NCBI GenBank assembly: GCA_016879935.1
Contig: JAACJQ010000004.1
Location: 1 to 46,875 of the forward strand
Origin: Archangiaceae bacterium
GTDB taxonomy: Bacteria > Myxococcota > Myxococcia > Myxococcales > Myxococcaceae
Direction: 5' to 3'
DNA length: 46,875 nucleotides
The notes under the pieces were generated by a model. That model was not told where the DNA came from and did no database searches. It saw only the letters and a program-made list of their open reading frames with translations. The position numbers were made by a program, and so were the translations under genes. Shown one piece after another: positions 1 through 7,919 of the stretch. Position 1 is the stretch's first letter. Every line of letters begins with the position of its first letter.

Positions 1-657
1 GACGGGAACGGAGGGGTTCGACGGCGCGACCGTGAGCTGGCGAATCGTCGCGTCGGTGACGGTGATGATGGCGTGCGCCGAGACGCCGTCGAACGAGACG
101 AGCAGGTCTGACTGGCCCGGCGTCGCCCCGATGATGACGCCAGGGGTCTCGTCGCGCATCGCGATGGCCGAGGCGTTGCCCATGGAGCTGTAGATGGCGG
201 TGCGGGTGACGTCTTCGACCGAGTCGTCGGCGCGCACGGCGTTCACCGTGAGCTGCATCGACAGGCCAACTGGAACGATGGGCGCCGAAGGTGAGATCTC
301 GAGACGCACCACGGCCCCGCCGACGACGGTGAAGGCGAGTGCGCGGGAGATCTCTCCCGAGACGGCTCGTACGCGCGTGGTGCCCGTGTTGAGGGCGTGC
401 ACGCGGCCCGGCACGTCGGCGTCGATGGTCGCGACGAAGCCGTCGACGACCTGCCAGACGACCTCGTTGGTGATCTCCTTCACCGAGCCGTCGGCGTAGA
501 TGCCGGTGGCCACGAAGTCGGTCGAGCCGCCGCGCTCGATGCGGGCGTTCTCTGGAGTGATGGCGATCGAGACGAGCTCGGCCGAACGGGGCCGCGGGCA
601 GCCGGTGAGGGCGAGCACAGCGGCGAAGATGATGGCGGTGGGTTGAAGGTGACGCAT
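1..657 (-). CDS. Lipoprotein with bacterial Ig-like (Big_2-type) domains, 3' end outside window
   Basis: The minus-strand frame is open from an ATG at 657 to the window edge (219 codons, no stop), so the C-terminus is missing. The N-terminus has a hydrophobic signal sequence ending in a lipobox (LALTGC, Cys20), so export and lipid anchoring are expected. After it come at least two Ig-like units. Each opens with a pattern such as LVSIAITPENARIERGGS or VVRLEISPSAP and contains the GxTxVxA-type strands usual for Big_2 domains, which occur in surface proteins of many bacteria. A third unit starts at the edge (QLTVAPSNPSVPV). The start is supported by a GAGGGG ribosome binding site six bases upstream of the ATG; that site lies inside a perfect inverted repeat (see 664-688). 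The next gene upstream on this strand is 179 bp away. The ligand is unknown; a structural or adhesive surface role is inference. Confidence 0.85.
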   Translation of the reverse strand, partial: MRHLQPTAIIFAAVLALTGCPRPRSAELVSIAITPENARIERGGSTDFVATGIYADGSVKEITNEVVWQVVDGFVATIDADVPGRVHALNTGTTRVRAVSGEISRALAFTVVGGAVVRLEISPSAPIVPVGLSMQLTVNAVRADDSVEDVTRTAIYSSMGNASAIAMRDETPGVIIGATPGQSDLLVSFDGVSAHAIITVTDATIRQLTVAPSNPSVPV

Positions 658-663
658 GGCATT

Positions 664-688
664 CCCCTCGAACGGGTGTCCCGAGGGG
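664..688 (-). promoter_or_regulatory. Inverted repeat that could hide the ribosome binding site of the first lipoprotein gene
   Basis: In the minus-strand transcript the arms CCCCTCG (688-682) and CGAGGGG (670-664) are perfectly complementary, separated by an 11-base loop. The 3' arm contains GAGGGG, the Shine-Dalgarno-like sequence of the lipoprotein starting at 657, six bases before its ATG. A folded leader would occlude the ribosome. The complementarity is direct; regulation is inference. Confidence 0.5.
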
Positions 689-836
689 TGACCGAACTCA
701 AAGCCAGTGCCAGCCGGCAGAGACTGATCTCACTGGGCAATTGCTGCCTCATGGTGGGTAGAGATGGCCGGGGTGGGTCGAGCCAACGCCGCGCAGCGAC
801 GCGATCATTCGTCGGCGGGTCTCGATCGACTGCGAC

Positions 837-1490
837 TCAGTTCAGCTCGAGCGCGACCTTCATCCACGGGGCGGGGGAGCGCCTCGAAGCCTCGGCGTAG
901 CAGCGGCGCGCCTCGTCGAGCTCGCCTCGGGCTTCGTGCAACACGCCGAGGTCGTACCAGGCGCCGGTGGGCTCGCTCATCGAGGCAGTCAACGCCTCGA
1001 GCTCGACGCGTGCCTCATCGAGTCTGCCTGCGCTGATCAGTTCGGCCGGGTGTGCGAGCGGGCCCGTGACGTCGAGGCGAAGTCGCAGCGTCTCCTTCGA
1101 CGGCTCGACGAGCAGCGTCGTGATGGCGGTGATGCAGGGCTCGAGGTCTCGCACTGGCACGGTGAGCGCGCCGCGCTTCGTCTTCGGCGTGAGCCACGAC
1201 TCGCCCGTGTAGACCTCGGCCTGACAGGTGCGATCGATGCGGCCGTCTTGCGGGCCTGGCGTGAGCGAGAGCGACGCATAGAGCCCGACCGCTGGGCAAC
1301 CGAGCACGCACGCCTCGACCTTCACGCGCGGCGCGAGCTTCGAGCGAACGCCGGCGACCAGCTCCATCGCGTACGGCCCTGAAGCCGCGACGGCGATGAC
1401 GGTGTCGTTGCGAAGCGCGGACGGCACCGTGCGGGTGACCGTCATCGACGCGGCGCACCCCGAGAGGAGCACCAGCCACCACGCCTTCAT
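837..1490 (-). CDS. Small lipoprotein with C-terminal TPR-like helices
   Basis: This encodes 217 residues. The ATG at 1490 is chosen because it overlaps the stop of the upstream gene in an ATGA junction and gives a clean signal sequence with lipobox LLSGC (Cys12). The middle (about residues 30-140) is a mixed region with four Cys (two near EACVLGC, one in RTCQAE, one in EPCITA) and is not recognised. The last 70 or so residues read as TPR-type helices (GAWYDLGVLHEARGELDEA, then RRCYAEASRRSP), typical protein-protein scaffolds. It is probably co-transcribed with the membrane-anchored protein at 1487-2368. The lipoprotein and TPR features are visible; the partner and process are unknown. Confidence 0.8.
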   Translation of the reverse strand: MKAWWLVLLSGCAASMTVTRTVPSALRNDTVIAVAASGPYAMELVAGVRSKLAPRVKVEACVLGCPAVGLYASLSLTPGPQDGRIDRTCQAEVYTGESWLTPKTKRGALTVPVRDLEPCITAITTLLVEPSKETLRLRLDVTGPLAHPAELISAGRLDEARVELEALTASMSEPTGAWYDLGVLHEARGELDEARRCYAEASRRSPAPWMKVALELN

Positions 1491-2368
1491 CGCTGCTCCA
1501 ACGGGTCGACGGCGGTGCAGGGCAGCACGTCGCACGCTTCGACGTAGGGCCCGTTCGCACCCGCGAGGACGGAAGGCATGCGCTTCGCCGGAGCGGCCGT
1601 CTCCTGCGCGCCCGTGTCGGTGTCGAGCACCAGCGCGAGGCCGTCGCTGCGGCACGAGATGAGCGCGCGATGGCCGCCCTTCAGCCACCACAGCTGAGAC
1701 ACCTCGCACGGCGCCTCCATGCGCACCGGCGTCAGGGCCGTCGCGTCGAACACGCGCACCGCCCCATCACCGACGACGGCCACGCGCTGACCGTCGCTGC
1801 TCACGAGCAGTCGCTGCCCACGCGTCATCGCGATCTCGACGAAGCCCGTGCCTTCACCGCTCGACGAGAGGGCGACGAGCTTGCCGCTCTGCTCGAGCAC
1901 GACCAGTCCCGTGGTCGTTCCTGCGAGGTCGACGGCGCCGGTCTCTCCATGCGCGATGGAGCCTGCGTCAGTCACCTCGAGCAGCGTCGAGGTCAGCCCG
2001 CCAGGCTGCGACACGACCCAGAGGGTGCCCGTGCCATCGAACGCGCCGACCGTGATGCCGTTGAGGTTCCACCGGGCCTCGCTGGTGCCGCCGTCGGGTC
2101 GATCAGCCGAGCAGCGCGCGAGCGTGTTCGTCGACCAGACCGCCGCCTGCTTCGCGTCGCGCGACACCGCGAAGCCGGTGCGTGACGGCACGAGGTGATG
2201 GAGACAGGCGTTGAGCGCGCCGAACGTTGGATCCGTCGTGGGGGAAGACGCGAGGTACGGAAGGCTCGAGGTGGCGAAGTAGAGGGTCGCTCCCAGCGTG
2301 CCCGCGAGCGCGACCGAGACGAGCAGCGTCGTCCATTGCCAGGTCGGGCGTCGGGTCGGCCGGCTCAT
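1487..2368 (-). CDS. Membrane-anchored protein with a propeller-like extracytoplasmic domain
   Basis: This encodes 293 residues starting at ATG 2368. Residues 1-13 are basic and cytoplasmic-looking, residues about 13-31 form one transmembrane helix, and the rest is predicted outside the cytoplasm. The soluble part has blade-like beta repeats: FAVSRDAKQAAVWS, GAFDGTGTLWVVS, LLVSSDGQRVAVVGDGAVRVFDA and LISCRSDGLALVLDTDTG. These resemble WD40 or YVTN-type propellers but are too short and degenerate for a confident family. Several Cys suggest disulfides. Its last four bases overlap the start of the TPR lipoprotein, so the two are probably translated together. The 159-bp gap upstream faces the divergent small gene at 2528 and should hold both promoters; no consensus element is clear there. 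Function unknown. Confidence 0.8.
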   Translation of the reverse strand: MSRPTRRPTWQWTTLLVSVALAGTLGATLYFATSSLPYLASSPTTDPTFGALNACLHHLVPSRTGFAVSRDAKQAAVWSTNTLARCSADRPDGGTSEARWNLNGITVGAFDGTGTLWVVSQPGGLTSTLLEVTDAGSIAHGETGAVDLAGTTTGLVVLEQSGKLVALSSSGEGTGFVEIAMTRGQRLLVSSDGQRVAVVGDGAVRVFDATALTPVRMEAPCEVSQLWWLKGGHRALISCRSDGLALVLDTDTGAQETAAPAKRMPSVLAGANGPYVEACDVLPCTAVDPLEQR

Positions 2369-2527
2369 CGGGAGTCGATGTATCGCACGAGAACGACACG
2401 GGTGCCCCTCTGTGCGCAGATGTCGGGTGATCTGTTCGTGAGGCTGCCGGTATCAACGCCGTAACGCTCGCTGACCTGTTTGCACCACTTCGTGACTCCT
2501 CAATGCAGCACACCCCCGGGGGACCGC

Positions 2528-2722
2528 ATGGCCGACCAGAAGACGAAGGCGTTTCATGGAGAGTTCTTCGCGAAGCTCGCGCGGGAAGAGCTCGAACGCG
2601 GTGCGGTGTGGATGGCCGAGATGGCGGCGCGGCTGGCTCAGCAGGTCGACGCGAAGAACGAGGAGTACGCGGCGTTGCTCACGATGGCGATGCAGGCGCG
2701 GCGCGAAGCGACAGGCGAGTAA
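2528..2722 (+). CDS. Small helical protein of unknown function (64 aa)
   Basis: The frame is open from further upstream (2480), but the ATG at 2528 is preferred: it follows a G-rich GGGGGA stretch at ribosome-binding distance and gives the natural start MADQKTKAF. The product is short, charged and almost wholly helical in appearance (FFAKLAREELERGAVWMAEM, then AARLAQQVDAKNEEYAAL), with no signal peptide or membrane segment. Third codon positions are strongly G/C as in neighbouring genes, supporting real coding. It sits 50 bp upstream of the PilZ gene on the same strand and may share its transcript. No family is recognised. Confidence 0.65.
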   Translation: MADQKTKAFHGEFFAKLAREELERGAVWMAEMAARLAQQVDAKNEEYAALLTMAMQARREATGE

Positions 2723-2772
2723 TCGCCGGCCAGAAACTCGACGCGCGACAACGCTGTGGAAGCCTGTTGCGC

Positions 2773-3105
2773 ATGACGACCCGCCGAACCTCTCTTCGCC
2801 GTGCGCTGCGCCTTCCGCTCTCCCTTGGTCGCCGTCTGCCTGCCCTTACCGCCGACGTCTCGCGTGGTGGCTTTCAGGCCGAGCTGCCGCAGGTGTTTCT
2901 CCCCGGCTCGAAGGTGCATGGCTTCTTCCTCGTCGATGGCACCGAGGTCGACTTCACCGGCACGGTCGCGTGGGCCGAAGCCGGCAGCCCGATGACGTCG
3001 GTGTTCAGCCGCATCGGCGTGGCGTTCGACACGATGCCGAAGGGCCTGGAGCCGCTCTTCCTTCAGCTCGACGCCCGCAAGAAGCGCGTGAAGGCGCGCA
3101 GCTGA
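2773..3105 (+). CDS. PilZ-domain protein (putative cyclic-di-GMP binding)
   Basis: This encodes 110 residues; the ATG at 2773 (MTTRRTSLRRALRLPL) is the first good start, the longer frame upstream being an extension through the previous gene. The product is essentially one PilZ-like domain. An Arg-rich N-terminal segment corresponds to the RxxxR part and TADVSRGGF matches the D/NxSxxG part of the cyclic-di-GMP site. The beta strands GSKVHGFFLVDGTEVDFTGT and RIGVAFDTM follow in the usual order. Single-domain PilZ proteins are numerous in myxobacteria, where they act in motility and envelope control. Whether this one binds the nucleotide is not certain because the Arg spacing is not canonical. 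Its stop codon directly abuts that of the convergent gene (TGA/TCA at 3103-3108). Confidence 0.75.
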   Translation: MTTRRTSLRRALRLPLSLGRRLPALTADVSRGGFQAELPQVFLPGSKVHGFFLVDGTEVDFTGTVAWAEAGSPMTSVFSRIGVAFDTMPKGLEPLFLQLDARKKRVKARS

Positions 3106-3933
3106 TCAATCCGTCGGCAAGCGAACGCGCAGTGACGTGCTGACCTCGAAGGTCGGTGGATCTCTGAAGGTTCGTGAGACGCCGAGCAGCACGTCGATCA
3201 TCGGCGTGAGTTCGAACTCGGCCTGCGCCGATGCCAGCACCGGCGTGTCGTTGCGAAGCCACCCTGCGTAACCACGCACCTCGAGCCACAGCGTCACGTG
3301 CGCCCAGCGTGCGAGCACGGCCCCGGCGAGCGCGACCGCGTCGTTCTGTCCCACCGCTCCCTGCTGCCACGCGAGAAATCCCACGGCGAGGCGCGCTTCG
3401 AGTCGCGTGCTGCCGAGCAGCCAGTGCCACGCGTTGATCAGATCGAACTGATACGCGGGCGCGTCGAGGAATCGTCGCGTGTACAGATCTTCGCCAGTCG
3501 CCGTCTTCAGCACGACGCGCACGGCCGACGCGGGACGAAACCCCGAATCGCTCCACAGTCGAACGCGGGTGCCGAGCCGAACGTCGGCGCGCGTGATGCC
3601 CTTCGAGCGCTTCGGCTGCCACGCGGCGTACGTCTCGGGTGAGTACTGCCACAGCTCGAACGGGCTCCCCTCGGCCCAGAACGCGATGCGCTCGTACAGC
3701 CCGAGCTCGAGCCGAAACGGCACCACCATCGAGCCGTCGAGCCCGCCGCCTTCGGGCGTCGAGAGCTGGCCCGCCCACCCGAGCTGCACGCGCAGCTCGT
3801 TGCGAACCCACGGCGAGTCCGTCGCGAGCGGAGGCAGCGCGTTGGGCCCGAGCACGCCCGGGTTGATGTCGCGACCCATCGGCTCGGCGAACGCGAGCGA
3901 GGCGAGGCAACCGAGGGTGAACGCGAGCCGCAT
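3106..3933 (-). CDS. Predicted outer-membrane beta-barrel protein, last gene of a four-gene operon
   Basis: This encodes 275 residues with a cleavable signal peptide (about residues 1-16, ending LAFAEP). The mature part alternates aromatic and hydrophobic residues in strands typical of small outer-membrane barrels, e.g. ELRVQLGWAGQL, RLELGLYERIAFWAEG, ADVRLGTRVRLWS, TRLEARLAVGFLAWQQ and THVTLWLEVRG-like segments. It ends in a long beta strand (TFEVSTSLRVRLPTD) that does not end in the usual Phe. Its ATG overlaps the stop of the large repeat lipoprotein by one base (TGATG), so translation is probably coupled. No specific transporter family is recognised. A barrel working with the neighbouring lipoprotein is inference from gene order. 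Confidence 0.7.
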   Translation of the reverse strand: MRLAFTLGCLASLAFAEPMGRDINPGVLGPNALPPLATDSPWVRNELRVQLGWAGQLSTPEGGGLDGSMVVPFRLELGLYERIAFWAEGSPFELWQYSPETYAAWQPKRSKGITRADVRLGTRVRLWSDSGFRPASAVRVVLKTATGEDLYTRRFLDAPAYQFDLINAWHWLLGSTRLEARLAVGFLAWQQGAVGQNDAVALAGAVLARWAHVTLWLEVRGYAGWLRNDTPVLASAQAEFELTPMIDVLLGVSRTFRDPPTFEVSTSLRVRLPTD

Positions 3934-6725
3934 CAGTTGATGGTCGCCGCCACCGAGAACGTCATGTCGCCGGAGCTGAACGCCGAGACGACGAGGAACA
4001 CGGTGCGTGGAGCTCCCGTCGTGTTCACGAGCGAGACGACCTCCGGCGCGCCGTCACCGCCTTGATCGGCCCGCGCCAGACACGCCGTCGCGGCTGCGCA
4101 CGAACCGGCCGGTCCATCGAGCACGTTGAGCACCGCGTCGCTCATCGCGTCGGGCGTGACGGTGATGGTGAACGAGTTCGTGAACGTGACGGCGTAGACC
4201 ACGTCGTCGCCGAACGAGCTGCTGCAGGTCGCTCCGGCCAGGTCGTAGTCGCGCAAGAGCCCGCGCAGAGAATCGCCGCTGCGCGTGTTGGTGACGGTGA
4301 TGGGAATCGGCTTCTCGCAGACCTCTCCGTCGAGCAGCGGCTGGCTGGTCGCGACGATGGAGAACGTCGAGTCGATGGGTGCGCTCTCGTACGCGCCCAC
4401 GGCCACGAAGACCTGCTGCGCCGCGCCGGCGTGATTGAAGACGAGCGTCTCGCCGCTCCCCTGTGCGCCATCGTCGACCTGGCCGATACACACCCGGCTG
4501 ACCGAGTCGCACCGTGCCGACGGCCCACCAATGACCGAGAGCACGGGGTCGAAGCTGCCGGCGTCGGGCACGAGCGGCGTCGGCGTGACGGTGATGCTCA
4601 CGCGTTGGAGCGCGGCGACCTGCGCGCCGTACACGCGGTCGGCTCCCGAGGCGAACGACACGCAGTCGTAGTCGCGCGCAAAGCCCGTGAGCGTCTGGCC
4701 CGTGAGTGGCTGCGTCGAGGTGCTGGGCGTGACGGCGAGCGTCGCGGTGGCCGTCGTGCAGACGTCGTTCGAAGGCGGAGTCGCGGCCGTCGCCGAGAGC
4801 GTGAAGGTGCCCGAAGACGCGCTCGCGCCATCGACGATGACGAAGGTCGAGAGCGGTGAAGTGCCGGCGTTGTAGGCGGTCGCCGTGCGCGGGGCCGCGC
4901 TGCCGAACGCGGCGCTTCCTGCACCGATGCAGACGCGAGGGCTCGCTTCGCACGACGCAGCAGGCGCGGGCACGATGGAGAGCGAAGGATTGAAGCCGCC
5001 ATCTCCAGACGTCGGCGTCACCGTCAGGGTCGCGCGTTGCCCTGGGGGAATGTCGAGCGCGTACGTCGTGTCAGGCCCCGTATAGCCCGAGGCGCAGCGG
5101 TCGCCGTCTTCGTAGTCGTTGGTCGCACCGACCGTGGTGCCGGCGACGCCCGCGTCGAACGTCAGGGTGTTCGCGATGCCGCAGAAGTCTCCCGTCGGCG
5201 GGTCGGCGACGGAGGCCGAGAGGTCGAACGTGCCACTGCCTCCCGCGCGGGAATCGACGGCGAGGAGCACGGCGAGCGGCGTCGTGTTGCGGTTGGTGAA
5301 GAAGAGCTGGTCGACCTGGCCCGGGGTGTTCGACGGCGCACCGGCCAGACACGTCAGTGGACTCGCGCAGGAGCCCGCCGCGTCGATGAGCGAGAGCACG
5401 GTGTCGAGCGTGGCTTGCGGCGTGGCGGTGACGGTCACCTGCTTTCCGGCGGGAATGGTGAGCGCGTAGAAGCGGTCGCTCCCCGTGCCGCCCGAGGCGC
5501 AGCTGGTGCCCGAGCTCACGTCGTCGCCGTAGCCTGCGAGCGTCTGCCCGGTGAGCGGTGTTCCCGCGACGAGCGTGGTGGCAGTCGCGCACGTGTCTCC
5601 AGGCGGCGGCGGCACCGAAGTCATCGTGAGCGTGAAGTCTCCGCCCGGCGGCATCGCGAAGTAGCTGCCGACGACGACGAAGAGTGACTGCGTGGCGGCG
5701 CTCGTGTTGACGAAGGTGGCGCTGTCGGGTTCGTCGGTCAGCCCCCGGTCGGCGCTCGCGAGACAGACGGGCGGTGACGCGCGGCAGGTCGCGACGGGCG
5801 CGGCCACGAAGTTCACGACGAGGTCGAGGCCGGCGTCGGGCGCGGGCGTCGCGGTTGCCGTGAGCCGTTCACCCGCTGGCACGTCGACGGCGAAGACGCG
5901 GTCGGGCCCCGATTCGACCGTGCAGCCGGTGCTCTGCGAGAAGCGATAGTCGGGGCCGTAGCCCGCGAGCGTGCTCTGGCGCGTTCCATTCGCGGGTGCC
6001 TGCTCGGCCGTCTCACAGCGGTCTCCCGCCCCCGGCACCTCGAGGCGCGCGCTCAACGAGAAGGCGCCTTGAAACGTGGCGCCAGCCGTCTCGTCGGGCT
6101 CCGTCAGGTACGAGTCGACGACGACGAAGACCTCGCGCTCGAAGACGTCTTCGTTGAGCCACGCCGCGGTGTCGCCGCCCCGTTCGTCTCGGCCGACGAG
6201 ACACACGCCCGCGTCCGTCGAGGCGCAGTTGGCGGCGGGCCCGGAGACGATGGAGAGCGATGGGTCGAAGCGCAGGCCGGCATCACGCTCCGTTGGCTCG
6301 ATGGAGACGACGAGGCGTTGGCCCGCGGGAACGGTCGCTGAGTAGACGAGGTCGGGGCCGGGGTTCGCAAAGCCGGTGCAGCGCAGTGAGACGTCGTTGC
6401 GCGCGCCGATGGTGGTGGCCGTGAGCGTCGAGGGCAGCGTGAGCGTGCTCGGCCGAGCGCACGACTCGCCGTCGATGGGAGCACTTCCTCCGCCCGTCGC
6501 TCCGCCCGCGCTCCCGCCGCCCATGCCTCCAGCCGTCGTCGCTCCACCAGCGCTGCCGCCTGCGGTGACTGTTCCACCTGCTGCGCCCGTGCCCGCGTCG
6601 GTCGCCACACAGACTGCGTTCACGCACTCGAAGCCCTTGAAGCAGTCGTTCTTCGACTTGCACGAGTCTGCAGAAGGGCAGGCGGTGAGCAGCAACGCGG
6701 CGACGAGGCCGACACGAATCGACAT
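3933..6725 (-). CDS. Large lipoprotein with six Cys-rich PPC-like repeats
   Basis: This encodes 930 residues. A signal sequence ends in lipobox LLTAC (Cys16). Residues 22-39 hold a compact four-Cys module (CKSKNDCFKGFECVNAVC), as seen in many myxobacterial surface proteins, followed by a Gly/Ala/Ser/Thr linker to about residue 85. Six tandem repeats of about 140 residues run to the C-terminus. Each starts with a G/N-D/E-x-C pattern (GESCARP, GDRCETA, GDTCATA, GDFCGIA, NDVCTTA, GEVCEKP). Each then carries a GPDxVYAxxVPAGQRxxVTVTP-like core and a closing FVVVDSY...FTLSA strand, resembling bacterial pre-peptidase C-terminal (PPC) domains. Every repeat has four Cys at equivalent positions. It lies between two small membrane proteins and a predicted barrel in one operon. 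A surface adhesin, stalk or carrier role is inference; no catalytic domain is present. Confidence 0.85.
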   Translation of the reverse strand: MSIRVGLVAALLLTACPSADSCKSKNDCFKGFECVNAVCVATDAGTGAAGGTVTAGGSAGGATTAGGMGGGSAGGATGGGSAPIDGESCARPSTLTLPSTLTATTIGARNDVSLRCTGFANPGPDLVYSATVPAGQRLVVSIEPTERDAGLRFDPSLSIVSGPAANCASTDAGVCLVGRDERGGDTAAWLNEDVFEREVFVVVDSYLTEPDETAGATFQGAFSLSARLEVPGAGDRCETAEQAPANGTRQSTLAGYGPDYRFSQSTGCTVESGPDRVFAVDVPAGERLTATATPAPDAGLDLVVNFVAAPVATCRASPPVCLASADRGLTDEPDSATFVNTSAATQSLFVVVGSYFAMPPGGDFTLTMTSVPPPPGDTCATATTLVAGTPLTGQTLAGYGDDVSSGTSCASGGTGSDRFYALTIPAGKQVTVTATPQATLDTVLSLIDAAGSCASPLTCLAGAPSNTPGQVDQLFFTNRNTTPLAVLLAVDSRAGGSGTFDLSASVADPPTGDFCGIANTLTFDAGVAGTTVGATNDYEDGDRCASGYTGPDTTYALDIPPGQRATLTVTPTSGDGGFNPSLSIVPAPAASCEASPRVCIGAGSAAFGSAAPRTATAYNAGTSPLSTFVIVDGASASSGTFTLSATAATPPSNDVCTTATATLAVTPSTSTQPLTGQTLTGFARDYDCVSFASGADRVYGAQVAALQRVSITVTPTPLVPDAGSFDPVLSVIGGPSARCDSVSRVCIGQVDDGAQGSGETLVFNHAGAAQQVFVAVGAYESAPIDSTFSIVATSQPLLDGEVCEKPIPITVTNTRSGDSLRGLLRDYDLAGATCSSSFGDDVVYAVTFTNSFTITVTPDAMSDAVLNVLDGPAGSCAAATACLARADQGGDGAPEVVSLVNTTGAPRTVFLVVSAFSSGDMTFSVAATIN
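3936..6470 (-). repeat. Six tandem PPC-like domain repeats (about 140 codons each)
   Basis: Repeats start at the codons for GESCARP, GDRCETA, GDTCATA, GDFCGIA, NDVCTTA and GEVCEKP. Each contains a GxD-V/R-x-Y/F-A core, a VPAGQR-like turn and four Cys in the same order: one at the start, one before the GPD core and two near the AxCxxxxxVCL segment. The repeats are diverged, so this is an old domain expansion and not a recent DNA duplication. Confidence 0.75.
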
Positions 6726-6735
6726 TCACGCAGTG

Positions 6736-7278
6736 TTAGCGCACGGGCTCGAACGTCACCATCTGCCCTGCGATGAGGTAGCCGCGGTAGGTGGCGCCGT
6801 GGGTGACGAGCTCCCAGGTGCGCTGGCTGACGAAGAAGCGCTTGCCGCCGAGGTCGAGCCAGAACGTCGAGGCACTGCCGCGCACGCCGCCCTTCGCGAC
6901 GAGCCCTTCGACGACGGTGACGCTGCCGGCTCGAAAGGCCTCACGGCGCCGTGCCGCGCGTCGCACCGAGGCGAAGCCGACGGCCGAGAAGACGAGCGCT
7001 CCGATGGCGGTGGCGCCGAGAATGCCGATGAGCGCGTTGCGGTCGACGCGCGAGAGCGGGCTGCTGGAGCCGTCGACGAACGCGTACGCGCCGCCGAGCC
7101 CACCCGCCAGCAGCACCACCACCAGGAGCACCCAGAAGACAGGGCCGCTCACCGCGCCGCGCTGTGACCGCGCGAGCTGCGCCGGGTGAATGGCGCCCCG
7201 CCGGTTGGCCTCGAGCTCCTCCTTCGAGAACCCGTGCGCTGCGCCAAGCTGGTCGAGGTACTGCTCGAGGTCTGACAC
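6736..7278 (-). CDS. Small membrane protein with two transmembrane helices
   Basis: This encodes 180 residues from a GTG start at 7278, whose upstream base follows directly on the stop of the gene before it (stop and start abut without a gap). Residues 1-40 form a charged cytoplasmic-looking segment (MSDLEQYLDQLGAAHGF), two hydrophobic helices lie at about 45-68 and 84-105, and a basic stretch (RRAARRREAFR) follows. The last 70 residues are a soluble domain with beta character (FWLDLGGKRFFVSQRTW; GATYRGYLIAGQMVTFEPVR). That tail resembles the soluble part of small bacterial membrane proteins of unknown function. It is second in the operon that encodes the PPC-repeat lipoprotein and the barrel. 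Function not recognised. Confidence 0.75.
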   Translation of the reverse strand: MSDLEQYLDQLGAAHGFSKEELEANRRGAIHPAQLARSQRGAVSGPVFWVLLVVVLLAGGLGGAYAFVDGSSSPLSRVDRNALIGILGATAIGALVFSAVGFASVRRAARRREAFRAGSVTVVEGLVAKGGVRGSASTFWLDLGGKRFFVSQRTWELVTHGATYRGYLIAGQMVTFEPVR

Positions 7279-7866
7279 TCACGGTCCTTTCGCGAGAGCG
7301 AGCGCGAGGTCGATGGCGCCGGTGAGCTCTTTCGCGTCGGTGACGAGCTCGCCGAACGACACCACCACCTGTTGGCCTTCGCAGGTGATTCGCAGCGTGT
7401 GTTGCGGGCACTGGAGCAGCGCCGCGCGCACGGTCGGCGTCAGCACCGCCTGCACCGCGGCCTTCGACTCCGAGGTGACGAAGCGGCGCGCGTCGAACGC
7501 GGCGTCACCCGTCGTGACGAGGTGGAACGAGGCGGCGGGTCTCGTCGACTCGACGTCGAAGCGCGCAGGGCTCGGCCAGGCCACGGAGCGCGCGGTGATG
7601 ACGTTGCTGCGACGACGGGTTCGGCCAATCTGCTCGCGCATCGAGACGACCGAGAGTGAGGGCCCGTCGAGCAGGTCGAAGTCGCGCGAGTTGCCGAGCG
7701 GAATCGGCTCCGACTTCTTCGAGTAGGTGAGGCCGTACTTCGCCGCGGCGTCGGGCCAGATGGCGTTCTGCTGCTTCACGAAACGCGCGATGGCGAAGAT
7801 GACGCCGCCGCCCACCACACCTCCGGCGCCCAGCGCAGCCCATTGCATCAGCTCGTTCTCGGACAT
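7279..7866 (-). CDS. Single-pass membrane protein of unknown function, first gene of operon
   Basis: This encodes 195 residues starting at ATG 7866. One transmembrane helix near the N-terminus (about residues 8-28, WAALGAGGVVGGGVIFAIA) is followed by a basic FVKQQNAIWP segment and a soluble domain of about 160 residues. That domain contains GLTYSKKSEPIPLGNSRDF, an Arg cluster (GRTRRRSN), and a C-terminal half with a Cys pair (LQCPQHTLRITCEGQQ) and a closing amphipathic helix. The layout recalls small membrane proteins annotated only as domains of unknown function. It leads the minus-strand operon and faces the divergent STAS/SEC14-like gene across a 107-bp region holding a 12-bp palindrome. 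Function unknown. Confidence 0.75.
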   Translation of the reverse strand: MSENELMQWAALGAGGVVGGGVIFAIARFVKQQNAIWPDAAAKYGLTYSKKSEPIPLGNSRDFDLLDGPSLSVVSMREQIGRTRRRSNVITARSVAWPSPARFDVESTRPAASFHLVTTGDAAFDARRFVTSESKAAVQAVLTPTVRAALLQCPQHTLRITCEGQQVVVSFGELVTDAKELTGAIDLALALAKGP

Positions 7867-7907
7867 GGGTCGAGGGTACCCCGGCGACGAGCGAAGCCAC
7901 CGTCTGA

Positions 7908-7919
7908 CGATTGCAATCG
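7908..7919. promoter_or_regulatory. Perfect 12-bp palindrome in a divergent promoter region
   Basis: CGATTGCAATCG is its own reverse complement and lies between the divergently transcribed genes at 7866 (minus) and 7974 (plus). Such palindromes often bind dimeric regulators. No regulator is encoded next to it, so the operator role is inference. Confidence 0.35.
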
